Assembly (NCBI GenBank): GCA_016932295.1
Contig: JAFGDC010000400.1
Span: forward strand, 1 to 26,290
Reading direction: 5' to 3'
Origin: a candidate division CSSED10-310 bacterium
GTDB lineage: Bacteria > CSSED10-310 > JAFGDC01
Length of the DNA stretch: 26,290 bases
Below the pieces are notes generated by a model, which was not told where the DNA came from, did no database searches, and worked only from the letters and a program-made list of their open reading frames with translations. Positions 7,635-15,416 of the stretch are shown here, piece by piece. Both the position numbers and the translations under genes were made by a program. Numbering within the stretch: the stretch's first letter is position 1; every line of letters starts with the position of its first letter.

Positions 7635-9240
7635 CGACCGTGCCCGTCCTGCCGGTTTCAGTCATCACCCGTACCGGACAAATCCTCGTCGTGAATGAGT
7701 AACCTTCTGTTCCGACGGTCTTTCTGATTACACCGGCGAGCAGTGTGTCATCATCCAGTGTCTCCAGTGTCCATTCCCGTGATGAAGCGTTTTCAGGTTC
7801 GCATTCGCTCGCGGCCGACCGTAGATCTTCACAGGACACAGCGTGTTCCAGTACGTCAGGGGCGCAATAGGCGATGCGGGTATCAAGCAGAATTCCCGTG
7901 AAAAAATGGATAATCGTGTTCACTTCGGGCGCGCCATAAAGTGCGCCGGAATAATCACGCAGCAGCACCATCTGATGCACGGGCCCAAGGTTACCCAACT
8001 GGAGGCTTATTGTCTTGAGGACCCGCATTTCGGCATTCTCGTTCCTGTAACGATCCCGATGGGCTCTTGTCGATGAGAACGCACTCCACAAAACGATGCA
8101 GGCCGCGCCAAGCCGGACCAGCCGCGGCACGTAACTGCGGAATCTGCTCCAGACCAGAAATGCAAAGATCCACAAAAAAGGAATTATTGCGTACCCATAT
8201 CCCGCGGGATAGCTGTAGTTACTGGAAAAAAACTGCAACATCGCGTACGGAGCGTTGACAATCAGACACCAGGTGCACATCACCAGACCGAGACGCCGCA
8301 GACGCGGTTGCACCGGCGGCAGTGACAGGATCACCACTCCCAGTAGGCACAGCAAGGGAAACAATGGGATGCCGGAGAGACTTTCCAATACGGGCCGGGC
8401 ATCATGAAAAAAACCGATAATCGCATTATCGGCGATGGTGAATACCGTCCCTATGCCCTGAACCAGGCTTTGATCCGTGGGGCTCCTTGGGGGCGCAGTG
8501 AGCCAACGGCTGAACGAGTTGGACAAGGCCGCAACCACCGGCAGCCAGCCTAGGGTGAGGAGCGCGAGAGCGCCGCGGTTGAAGGAGCGGGAGCGAGACG
8601 GCCGGAGGAGGTAATCCAGCAGCAGCATGCCCGGCAGAACCACGGCGGTATCACGGAAGAAGCAAGCGCTCCAGGCAGTCATCCAGACAGCCAGGAAGGA
8701 TCCGGCGCTACCGCTGTCGCGGAATCGAAACCAGGCGAGCAAGCACCCTGCGCAACAACCCACCACAAGCAGTTCGGAGATTGCACCGATGAGCCCCACC
8801 ACTTCTGTGTGGGGCCCGCCGGAGAAGCACAGGGCGACCAGCAAGGCCGGAGTCGGTTCACCGAGGATGCGCCATGCCAGGAAGAAGAACAAGCCGGCAT
8901 TCACCATGTGCAGCATGAGCCCCACGGCGTGATAACCGAGGGGCGCCGTGCCGAATAACCGGGAAAGGAACAACAGCAATGCGCCGGTAAATACGCGGGG
9001 AAAGAGGTAATACCCGTCTGGAACGAGACTGATGTGCTCGCCGTGGAGGAAGGCGTCGAGCAGATGGGCACCGTCGTAATAGATGATGTCCTGGAGGACT
9101 GAATAGTTGGCGGCCATGCACCAGGCCGCGATGGCGAAGAGACTCGCCGCGAGACCGGCGGGTTGCGTTTGCAGCCAGCGCCGGAACCGGCAAAGCAGTG
9201 TTGAAAAATATTCCACCCGGGCGACAATGTCACTCCGCAT
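7621..9240 (-). CDS. GT-C-type membrane glycosyltransferase-like protein
   Basis: A 539-residue polytopic membrane protein with roughly ten hydrophobic segments. The pattern matches PMT/TMTC-like GT-C glycosyltransferases, which use polyprenyl-phosphate sugars at the outer face of the membrane. An Asp lies in the first extracytoplasmic loop (YYDGAHL, 54-60), followed by YHAVGLMLHMVNAGLFFFLA (103-122), GPHTEVVGLIGAISELL (142-158, matching 'hPlhvE-VaWisgR-dlL') and FFRDTAVVLPGMLLLDYLL (194-212, matching 'KEtavvlPllLllyd'). A soluble C-terminal tail of about 120 residues follows. The start has GAGG 6 nt upstream. No TPR repeats are present, unlike eukaryotic TMTC proteins. Substrate and sugar are unknown. 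The stop lies inside the 13-bp repeat. Confidence 0.8.
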   Translation of the reverse strand: MRSDIVARVEYFSTLLCRFRRWLQTQPAGLAASLFAIAAWCMAANYSVLQDIIYYDGAHLLDAFLHGEHISLVPDGYYLFPRVFTGALLLFLSRLFGTAPLGYHAVGLMLHMVNAGLFFFLAWRILGEPTPALLVALCFSGGPHTEVVGLIGAISELLVVGCCAGCLLAWFRFRDSGSAGSFLAVWMTAWSACFFRDTAVVLPGMLLLDYLLRPSRSRSFNRGALALLTLGWLPVVAALSNSFSRWLTAPPRSPTDQSLVQGIGTVFTIADNAIIGFFHDARPVLESLSGIPLFPLLCLLGVVILSLPPVQPRLRRLGLVMCTWCLIVNAPYAMLQFFSSNYSYPAGYGYAIIPFLWIFAFLVWSRFRSYVPRLVRLGAACIVLWSAFSSTRAHRDRYRNENAEMRVLKTISLQLGNLGPVHQMVLLRDYSGALYGAPEVNTIIHFFTGILLDTRIAYCAPDVLEHAVSCEDLRSAASECEPENASSREWTLETLDDDTLLAGVIRKTVGTEGYSFTTRICPVRVMTETGRTGTVGQAR

Positions 9241-9372
9241 CAGGTGCCTCGTCTCGGTTGGATGGACTCCAATGTATCACAGATACCATTCAGCGGAACA
9301 ATGGAAGCGGGGGTCCCAAATCCACCGCCGTGGATCGCCGGAAGATCAGGGAAAGCCCGGAATCACCCCTGT

Positions 9373-10464
9373 TCAGGTCAGGTCCACCGGGTACGTCCAC
9401 CCCTTCTCGTAGCCTATCGGCTCTTCACCGTACTGGATCGCCACCAGCAGGTCATACAGCCTCTTCGTGCAGGGTCCCACCTTATCCATCGAGATCGTGT
9501 AATCAGCACCCTCGTAACCCAACAACCCGACAGGGGTGATCACCGCCGCCGTCCCGGAACCGAACAATTCCGTCACCACGCCGCTCTGGATTCCATCTAT
9601 CACTTCCTCGATAGCGATGTGCCGCTCCTCCACCTCCAAACCCAAAACCTCGGAGGCGAGTTCGATGATGGACTGACGGGTTATGCCCGGAAGGATCGAT
9701 CCGCTGAGCAAGGGGACATGCAACTTGTCGTTCATCACCACGAACACGTTCATGGCGCCGACTTCTTCGAGGAAACGGTGCTCGATGGCGTCGAGCCACA
9801 GCACCTGGGCATACCCTTCCTTTTGCGCGTTGGCGCCGGCCAGCATCGATGCGGCATAATTCCCGGCGACCTTGGCGTTGCCGGTACCGCCGGGCACGGC
9901 GCGGACATATTCCGTCTCCACCTTCAATTTGATGGGTTTCATCCCGGTGGGGAAATACGGTCCTGAAGGGCTGGTAATCACCATGTGAGCATAGTGATCC
10001 GAAGGTTTGACTCCAAGTTTGGGGGACGTACCGATCATGAACGGCCTGATATAGAGAGATGCGCCGGTGGGATGCGCCCGTGAGTAAGGTGGAATCCATT
10101 TCCTGGAGAACTGCATTGCCTTGATAACCGATTCCACAAATGCATCCACCGGCAGATCCGGCATACAGATTCGACGGGCGGAAACAATGTAGCGTTCGGC
10201 GTTTTGTTCCGGTCGAAACAGGAAATACTTGTCCTGATCCTGGTTATAATAACCCTTCATCCCCTCAAAGATCGCTTGACCGTAATGCAGAACATTCGCC
10301 GCGGGATCGATTTCCAATAACTGATAATCCAGCACATTGGCAGTTTCCCACTGCCCTGCGCGAAAACGCCTCAAATACATATACGGGACATAGTACTTTC
10401 CGAAACCAAGAGTATCCAATGACGGCAGACTCTGGTCTTTTCCAAGGATGAACTCACTTCTCAT
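9373..10464 (-). CDS. ilvE: Branched-chain amino acid aminotransferase
   Basis: A PLP enzyme (fold type IV, class II BCAT) that transfers the amino group between Leu/Ile/Val and 2-oxoglutarate. With the start at 10464 it has 363 residues, the usual length. Visible signatures are LHYGQAIFEGMKGY, RRICMPDLP, YIRPFMIG, GTGNAKVAGNYAAS (the Lys of this motif carries PLP), LWLDAIEHRFLEEVGAMNVF, PGITRQSIIELA and ELFGSGTAAVITPVG. The start is chosen because AAGGGGGAG lies about 7 nt upstream on the minus strand; the frame is open a further 55 codons without a ribosome site. No other ilv or leu genes are adjacent. Confidence 0.95.
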   Translation of the reverse strand: MRSEFILGKDQSLPSLDTLGFGKYYVPYMYLRRFRAGQWETANVLDYQLLEIDPAANVLHYGQAIFEGMKGYYNQDQDKYFLFRPEQNAERYIVSARRICMPDLPVDAFVESVIKAMQFSRKWIPPYSRAHPTGASLYIRPFMIGTSPKLGVKPSDHYAHMVITSPSGPYFPTGMKPIKLKVETEYVRAVPGGTGNAKVAGNYAASMLAGANAQKEGYAQVLWLDAIEHRFLEEVGAMNVFVVMNDKLHVPLLSGSILPGITRQSIIELASEVLGLEVEERHIAIEEVIDGIQSGVVTELFGSGTAAVITPVGLLGYEGADYTISMDKVGPCTKRLYDLLVAIQYGEEPIGYEKGWTYPVDLT

Positions 10465-10850
10465 CGCTTGCTCCCCCTTTGCGAGACGATTAACCCAACC
10501 GCGCCGGCGCGACCGGGGTGAAAATTCTCTGTCGTGTAATCCCACAGGCGGCATCATCACAGGGCTCAGGCCGGATCGCACAACCGCGTATCCATGGTAC
10601 GCGCCGCCCATGGCCGAATTCCTGCCCACCGGTTGATCCGCGGCGATTCAATACGATCCGGCGGCGAACCCGAACAGTATTTGTCTATCAAACGGAATCC
10701 ACGCCGGTCAACTGAAAAACGGCGGTCCATCCATGCTTCCCGGACCGGCGTGGAATCAGGCTGCAGCACCGCCGGATCGTGGGCGTGGCGCACGGACAAG
10801 ACCTTCCTCTGCACTCTCCACCGGGGATCATTCTCGATGCACACTGTTGA
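10465..10850. other. Divergent intergenic region with nested inverted repeats
   Basis: The stretch between ilvE (minus) and the zinc-ribbon gene (plus) contains no convincing gene. Two perfect 12-bp inverted repeats are nested: ACGATCCGGCGG (10653-10664) with CCGCCGGATCGT (10769-10780), and inside it TCCACGCCGGTC (10698-10709) with GACCGGCGTGGA (10743-10754). Alternative pairings exist: 10570-10578 with 10654-10662 (9 bp), and CGGTCC (10723-10728) with GGACCG (10742-10747). A 12-bp palindrome CGCGCCGGCGCG lies at 10500-10511 near ilvE. If transcribed as the ilvE leader this could be a structured RNA; nothing identifies a known riboswitch or T-box. Confidence 0.5.
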
Positions 10851-10879
10851 TTGACCACTCCTCCAAGGTTCACTATAGT
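10851..10879 (+). promoter_or_regulatory. Promoter of the zinc-ribbon membrane gene
   Basis: TTGACC (10851-10856) and TATAGT (10874-10879) are exactly 17 bp apart, each 5 of 6 to the sigma-70-type consensus. Transcription would start near 10886, leaving a 25-nt leader with AGGAG at 10901-10905 before the ATG at 10911. Confidence 0.75.
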
Positions 10880-10910
10880 TGAATTGATCGAGAACGGATC
10901 AGGAGTATTC

Positions 10911-11441
10911 ATGCGATGTGAAATATGCGGGCGCGAACTGCCCAAAGGACGAATGAAGTACTGCTCGCGGCAATGCTTCGAAAAAGCCCGATCCCAGCGC
11001 CGGGAAGAAGGTGAGGAACCCCAGGACATCAATTTACCCAGCGCGAAATACCTGGAGGCCCAACGGCAATTGTTGGACCTGCCTGAAAACATCAAGCTCA
11101 GCAACCTGACATTCACCACGGCGGGAGTGATCCTCGCCTACGGCCTCATCATCTACCTCTTCACCAAATCGCTCCACAGTGGCATCTTCCTGCACAATGA
11201 ACATATCATCACGTACCTCCACATCGCCTACGCCACACTGCTCGTCATCATGGGGTTCGCAGTCCGCAAGGATGTGTCCCAGATCACCTCCGGTCTCGTC
11301 TTCGTGGTCGTCCTGATAATCGTGGGGCAGCTCGTTTACGCCTTTACCAACAGTTGGATTCCCGTCATCATCCCGATCTGCTGCAACGCTTACCTGGCGC
11401 ACAGCGCATGGATGATCGCGAAAGGTGACCACGAACTCTAG
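10911..11441 (+). CDS. Zinc-ribbon protein with four membrane helices (hypothetical)
   Basis: A 176-residue protein of unknown function. The N-terminus has a four-Cys zinc-binding motif, Cys3-x2-Cys6 and Cys18-x3-Cys22 (CEICGRELP, YCSRQCFE), as in many short bacterial zinc-ribbon domains. A charged linker (about 24-60) follows, then four predicted transmembrane helices (about 66-85, 97-117, 124-145, 149-168). The start is fixed by AGGAG 5 nt upstream and by a good promoter. The zinc ribbon should lie in the cytoplasm. It runs toward the DUF6754-type cassette on the opposite strand; whether they are linked is unknown. Confidence 0.82.
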   Translation: MRCEICGRELPKGRMKYCSRQCFEKARSQRREEGEEPQDINLPSAKYLEAQRQLLDLPENIKLSNLTFTTAGVILAYGLIIYLFTKSLHSGIFLHNEHIITYLHIAYATLLVIMGFAVRKDVSQITSGLVFVVVLIIVGQLVYAFTNSWIPVIIPICCNAYLAHSAWMIAKGDHEL

Positions 11442-11695
11442 TCTTTGATGCACTCTCCGCGGCGTTTCTTGTCGTCAGATGAACTGCGTTCTGCGCCTTG
11501 GGACTTCGTGCCGCCAGGAGGGCGAGTCCGCGAGCCCGGCGGAGATATGCGGAGGCATGGAATGGGGACAAATCGCGTCTTGTGTCGGCAGTGGATGGGA
11601 TGCGGCGAAGGAGTTGCCGACCGGCAACGCGCCTGCATGCGCCGGACCGGGGCCTGCTTCCTGAGTCAGTGCAAGCCGTGTCCAGGCGTCGCCGG
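11442..11695. other. Convergent intergenic region with a short hairpin
   Basis: About 250 bp between two converging genes. The only structure I see is GTTGCC-GACC-GGCAAC at 11613-11628, a 6-bp stem and 4-nt loop that could end transcription from either side, but neither strand has a T-tract after it. No convincing gene is present. Confidence 0.35.
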
Positions 11696-12370
11696 TCAAT
11701 GCAGGATACCCAGCCAATCCGTGAACAGGAACTGCAACCTCCCGATGAACAAGGAAATACGAGCCATCACAGTGTACCCGAACGAAGCGCCGAAGGACAC
11801 CATCAGGAACCAGATACCCAACTGAGTGAAGTAACCGTAGAGGCCGGTATGGGCTTTCGAGAAGAAGAAGTAGCACAACACACTGATGACGCCCATGAAG
11901 ATGATGACGCCATAAATGGTCGCCTTCAACAACAGGTGGCCGCCGTCGTCGCGAATGAGCATGTTGGCCCAGGTGGCGCGCAGGTGGACGAGAATTGATG
12001 CCTGGATGGTGATGGGGATGGCATAGCCGCTGGAGAAACCGACGCTGATGGCGATGGGGTAGCGTGACATCCAGGCCACCTTGGGGATAAGCCTCGTGAG
12101 CCAGAGCAGGCCGACCAGTGCGGCCGGGATCAGGCCGAAGGCATAGGCTTCGTGCCGCACGAACATGCCTTTCAGAAAATTCTCCCACCAGTAGGGTTTG
12201 ATGACGTTGTAGTACGCCATGACGATCATATACCCCACGGATGCACCGACCACGGCATGCTCGGCGAATCGGTAGAAGGGGTTCTCCTTATAAAGGAACG
12301 AGTAGATGCAGAGCGTGAAGAAGGCTCCGACCCATACCACGCCGGATTCGAAGGTGAGCAAGGAACCCAT
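11696..12370 (-). CDS. Conserved polytopic membrane protein, cassette gene 4
   Basis: A 224-residue protein, almost entirely hydrophobic, with about seven transmembrane helices. Recognisable segments are SFLYKENPFYRFAEHAVVGASVGY (24-47), YPIAISVGFSSGYAIP (104-119) and a C-terminal SLFIGRLQFLFTDWLGI (206-222). I cannot assign a transporter or enzyme family. The ATG at 12370 is preferred over TTG 12376 because GGAGG lies 8 nt before it; it begins 2 bp past the stop of the upstream gene, implying coupled translation. As the last of four tightly spaced membrane-protein genes it probably forms part of a complex with them. Confidence 0.85.
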   Translation of the reverse strand: MGSLLTFESGVVWVGAFFTLCIYSFLYKENPFYRFAEHAVVGASVGYMIVMAYYNVIKPYWWENFLKGMFVRHEAYAFGLIPAALVGLLWLTRLIPKVAWMSRYPIAISVGFSSGYAIPITIQASILVHLRATWANMLIRDDGGHLLLKATIYGVIIFMGVISVLCYFFFSKAHTGLYGYFTQLGIWFLMVSFGASFGYTVMARISLFIGRLQFLFTDWLGILH

Positions 12371-12372
12371 TG

Positions 12373-13347
12373 TCAATGCCTCCTCAAGGTGCGTTTTTTA
12401 TCACGCAACCCGGCGAAGTATCCGATATTGCCCAGGACGATGAAGCCGATGATGAGGATGTGGGCGATGGCCTGGCTGTCCATTCCCTTGCGGGCTCGCT
12501 TGTCGTAATCCCGTACCCGGTCCCATTCCCGGTCCAGCCGCTCCGAGGCCACATCGCCTTCCCTGGATCTTACGGCGGCGGCAATATTGGCGCGGCGGGT
12601 GGTGGTGATGCCGCGCGCCTTGTCCACCTCGGCTTCCACCTCGTCGGCATGCTGCTCATACTCAGCCGCATCCTTGAGACCGGCCATGAGGCCGATGAGC
12701 TGCTCCGTCTGCAGCAGTGGAAACGCCTCGGCGGCGATGACGCCGGTAACGCCGGCGGCGACATCCACATCGAACCTGGTGTGGGCGAAGTAAATCCACC
12801 TGTAGAACGTGCTCGAGCCGCTGAAATCGATGATGAGATCGATATTTTCATAGGAACGGATATTCTTCATCATGGGTATTTCCCCGATCGGAGTGCCCCT
12901 GGAGTCGGTGGGAAGCACCCTGGTGATATCCGAACCCATGCCGATGATAATGGGGAACGATGGAATCTTGTAACCGAAATTGACGTAATCTTCGCCGTAG
13001 ACCTTGCCATACTGATTCGCCAGCTCAACCAGCAGACTGTCGCCAAGGGTGGCGCCCTCCAGACTCCAACAATAGGCCAGTATCTTGATGTCGCGAAGGA
13101 ACGCGTGGCGGATGACCGAGCGCACCATGGGTTCGATTTCCGGCACAACGGAGCCGTCATGATTGAAGCCCAGCAGGAGCACGCCATCTCCCTTGATGCC
13201 CTCGATGAAATTGAACAGGGCATTCACCGGCGGAGTGTAGAAGGTGGGAAGATCGAGTGGCAGTACCAGCGGAAGCGCAACCACGAGCGCCACCAGCAGG
13301 TAGATGATCCGCCGGTCGATCTGCTGCATGCGATCGAACCATTTCAT
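12373..13347 (-). CDS. Membrane-anchored protein of unknown function, cassette gene 3
   Basis: 324 residues with an N-terminal membrane helix (about 13-31), a soluble domain (about 40-230) and a C-terminal helix (about 293-312). The soluble domain has alternating strand and helix patterns (GVLLLGFNHDG, VVPEIEPMVRSVIRHAFLRDIKILAYCWSLEG, FPIIIGMGSDI, IDLIIDFSGSSTFYRWIYFA), suggesting a Rossmann-like or periplasmic-binding-type alpha/beta fold, but no catalytic motif is recognised. A highly charged helical stretch (232-290) precedes the last helix. The start has GGGGGAA about 7 nt upstream and lies 12 bp after the stop of cassette gene 2. Topology suggests both ends anchor the alpha/beta domain at the membrane, probably on the outer side. 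Confidence 0.83.
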   Translation of the reverse strand: MKWFDRMQQIDRRIIYLLVALVVALPLVLPLDLPTFYTPPVNALFNFIEGIKGDGVLLLGFNHDGSVVPEIEPMVRSVIRHAFLRDIKILAYCWSLEGATLGDSLLVELANQYGKVYGEDYVNFGYKIPSFPIIIGMGSDITRVLPTDSRGTPIGEIPMMKNIRSYENIDLIIDFSGSSTFYRWIYFAHTRFDVDVAAGVTGVIAAEAFPLLQTEQLIGLMAGLKDAAEYEQHADEVEAEVDKARGITTTRRANIAAAVRSREGDVASERLDREWDRVRDYDKRARKGMDSQAIAHILIIGFIVLGNIGYFAGLRDKKRTLRRH

Positions 13348-13359
13348 GTGGTTTCCCCC

Positions 13360-13995
13360 TTAGCCCGTTCCGCCGAGATACGAGCGTTCAATTCCCAGTA
13401 TCATCTTGAGTGACGTGGCAATCGATCCCAAGGCCAGTCCCAGATAGATGCCGCGTTTGGCGGCGAGATTGGGCACATACATGAGCCAGTTTGTCACGAT
13501 CGGGAAGTATTTGCCGACAACCGGGATATAGCCCCAGAACGATGTGCGGCCTATCATGACGATGACGGCAGCGATGAGGAGCACGGTGGCCTGGGCATTG
13601 CGTGCCCGGAAAGCCCGATAGGCGGCTGAAGCGATGTAGAAGGCCAACAGTGAAAACATGGTGGATTGAATCGAGATCTGCACCGATTCAAAGAGGAACC
13701 GGAAGGGTCCTCGGGGATCATCGTACTGCCAGATGAAGCCAACCGCGGCGGTGATGATGATGAAGAACAGCGTAACAGCGCTGTAGAAGTAACCGGGGAC
13801 CCGGCGCCTCACCTTGATCCAGTGCACCCGCCACAGTGAGGTGACACCGATGACGATGGCCGGCACGCCGGCGATGATGAGGAAGTCCAGCATGTAGTTG
13901 AAGAACGCCTGCGAGTAGGCGTGCGGCACAAAGTACTGGATGATCATCAGCACGCCGAAAACGAAGGCGAACAGCAGTGGTATTTCTCGTTTCAA
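13360..13995 (-). CDS. Polytopic membrane protein of unknown function, cassette gene 2
   Basis: 211 residues with five or six predicted membrane helices (about 5-23, 33-53, 68-88, 107-127, 135-150, 183-200) and a short conserved-looking C-terminal tail (KMILGIERSYLGG). The start is TTG at 13995: a strong AGGAGG (minus strand, 14003-14008) lies 7 nt upstream and overlaps the stop codon of the DUF6754-type gene, so translation is very probably coupled. No family is recognised. It sits between the FN3/DUF6754-type protein and the anchored alpha/beta protein in the same operon. Confidence 0.84.
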   Translation of the reverse strand: MKREIPLLFAFVFGVLMIIQYFVPHAYSQAFFNYMLDFLIIAGVPAIVIGVTSLWRVHWIKVRRRVPGYFYSAVTLFFIIITAAVGFIWQYDDPRGPFRFLFESVQISIQSTMFSLLAFYIASAAYRAFRARNAQATVLLIAAVIVMIGRTSFWGYIPVVGKYFPIVTNWLMYVPNLAAKRGIYLGLALGSIATSLKMILGIERSYLGGTG

Positions 13996-14006
13996 TTCCG
14001 CACCTC

Positions 14007-15296
14007 CTACTGCACCGGGAACCAGTCGAGGAAAAAGGTCTGACCGAATATGAGCAGGATAGCGCCGACCAGGAGCCAGAGGAGAATCAGTGCTTTCCCG
14101 AAGTCTTGTCCTTTGAGGGTACCGAGCAGCACCGGCTCTTTGGAGAGATAGGCGCTGGCGGCATAGAGTTCTTCGCCGATGAGAGTGTAATCACAGGCTG
14201 TAATGAAAAATGGGAGTTGGTCATCGGAATCAGTGCCGGCTATCTGAATGGCGCCGGTGGCCGCCCCCGCCTCGGCGAGAATCAATGATTCGGCCCGGAA
14301 GAATCCCAGGAAAAAATTCGTGGCCGGCAGTTCGCGTTGCATGGTGCCGCAAACATTGGAAACATACGCAAACTGGCTGGAGGTCACATAATACACGCTG
14401 TCGGACTTGAAGGCATCCGGACGGCCGGCGTCGGAGTAGGCGGTGCGCACGATCTCCTGGGCCACGGGGAAGGTGATGTAGTCAAAACAGGGGACCAGGA
14501 TCGGCGTATCGTATTCCGCCGCCTTCTTGGCAACACGCCCCAGGATCGTCAGGCCGGCGATGGTCGAAATATACTCAATGTCACCGATGCCGAGTACATA
14601 CAGAATCGGACGCCCCATCTCGGTGGCTCTGCCGAGCGCATCATCGATATTCTGAATTCCGGCGATCGGCCGTATGGCAAAGGTTTTTCCCTTCCGGCCC
14701 TGGAAAATGTAATAGGTGAACGCCGCGCAGATGAGCAGTACCCACGCCACCACCTGGATGTTGGAAGCATCGGTATTGAACCACTCGGAATCCGGCTTCA
14801 CCGGAGGAGATGCCACGAAATCCGACACCAGCTCACCCCGCCGGGAACGTATGAAATACACGTATTCATGTCCGGCCCGGATACGCTCACCTGAGGTGTC
14901 GGCATCGCGATATTCGGAGGCCTTGGGACGCAGACGGATGACATCCACCAGGGGACTGTCATCGGTGACATCCTTCATGAAGATGTCATAAGCGGTGATG
15001 TCTTCGTCAGGTGAAACCTCCCAGGTCAGGGTTACCGAAGTGCCGTCGTCTCCCTGGGTGTCCTCCGCCATCAGACGACTTGGCGGTTCGGGGGATTCCT
15101 CCATTCCAGCCGCCTGCGTCACCGGTTCCGGCTCCCGGTCATCCGGCACCACCGCGTCAATACCAGCGCTGTCCGCCTGTGGAGACAGGAAGTTCCTCAC
15201 CTCCCCTTCCTCCATGGCGGAAGGTTCCTGAGCGGCGGCGAAGGCGACTGGAATCACCAGGAGGAGGATGAGAAACAGGAATGCTACCCTTCCCAT
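14007..15296 (-). CDS. FN3-containing DUF6754-type membrane protein, cassette gene 1
   Basis: 429 residues. A signal peptide (1-22, hydrophobic, ending AFAAA) is followed by an acidic linker, a fibronectin type III-like domain (about 72-168: PPSRLMAED, VTLTWEVSPDEDITAYDIF, AGHEYVYFIRSRRG), a membrane helix (178-198), a conserved alpha/beta domain (about 205-400) and a final helix (401-419). The large domain has IDDALGRATEMGRPILYV, ILGRVAKKAAEYDTPILVPCFD, NFFLGFFRAESLILAEAGA, IQIAGTDSDDQLPFFITACDYTLIGEELYAASAYLS; I recognise this as the DUF6754 pattern, whose function is unknown. The start at 15296 is chosen for the signal peptide and for AAGGAG 7 nt upstream. The FN3 domain would be outside the membrane, the DUF6754 domain on the cytoplasmic side. 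Confidence 0.86.
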   Translation of the reverse strand: MGRVAFLFLILLLVIPVAFAAAQEPSAMEEGEVRNFLSPQADSAGIDAVVPDDREPEPVTQAAGMEESPEPPSRLMAEDTQGDDGTSVTLTWEVSPDEDITAYDIFMKDVTDDSPLVDVIRLRPKASEYRDADTSGERIRAGHEYVYFIRSRRGELVSDFVASPPVKPDSEWFNTDASNIQVVAWVLLICAAFTYYIFQGRKGKTFAIRPIAGIQNIDDALGRATEMGRPILYVLGIGDIEYISTIAGLTILGRVAKKAAEYDTPILVPCFDYITFPVAQEIVRTAYSDAGRPDAFKSDSVYYVTSSQFAYVSNVCGTMQRELPATNFFLGFFRAESLILAEAGAATGAIQIAGTDSDDQLPFFITACDYTLIGEELYAASAYLSKEPVLLGTLKGQDFGKALILLWLLVGAILLIFGQTFFLDWFPVQ

Positions 15297-15376
15297 CGTC
15301 TGGCTCCTTTCATCTGTGTGTCTCATTGCTGCGTGTCATGACCACGTTCTTGTCACGGTGTTCGACTATTCGGGGC

Positions 15377-15405
15377 AGTGTAGGCAACCTGCGTAAGACG
15401 CGCAA
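15377..15405 (-). promoter_or_regulatory. Candidate promoter of the membrane cassette
   Basis: On the minus strand TTGCGC (15400-15405) and TACACT (15377-15382) are 17 bp apart. The -10 is 4 of 6 and the -35 only 3 of 6. It lies in the 120-bp gap between the radical SAM gene and the cassette. Read-through from the radical SAM gene is also possible. Confidence 0.3.
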
Positions 15406-15416
15406 GTCCATTCCTC

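Noticed and set aside
9244..9966. A 240-codon open frame on the plus strand
   Set aside because: It is mostly antisense to ilvE, whose family motifs are unambiguous.
10465..10850. T-box or leader-peptide attenuator for ilvE
   Set aside because: No T-box sequence (TGGNACCGCG) and no short ORF with runs of Leu, Ile or Val codons could be found; only unexplained inverted repeats remain.
12370..13413. A 347-codon open frame on the plus strand
   Set aside because: It is fully antisense to cassette gene 3 and lacks hydrophobic core patterns or a ribosome site; it is typical of the high-GC mirror frame of a real gene.
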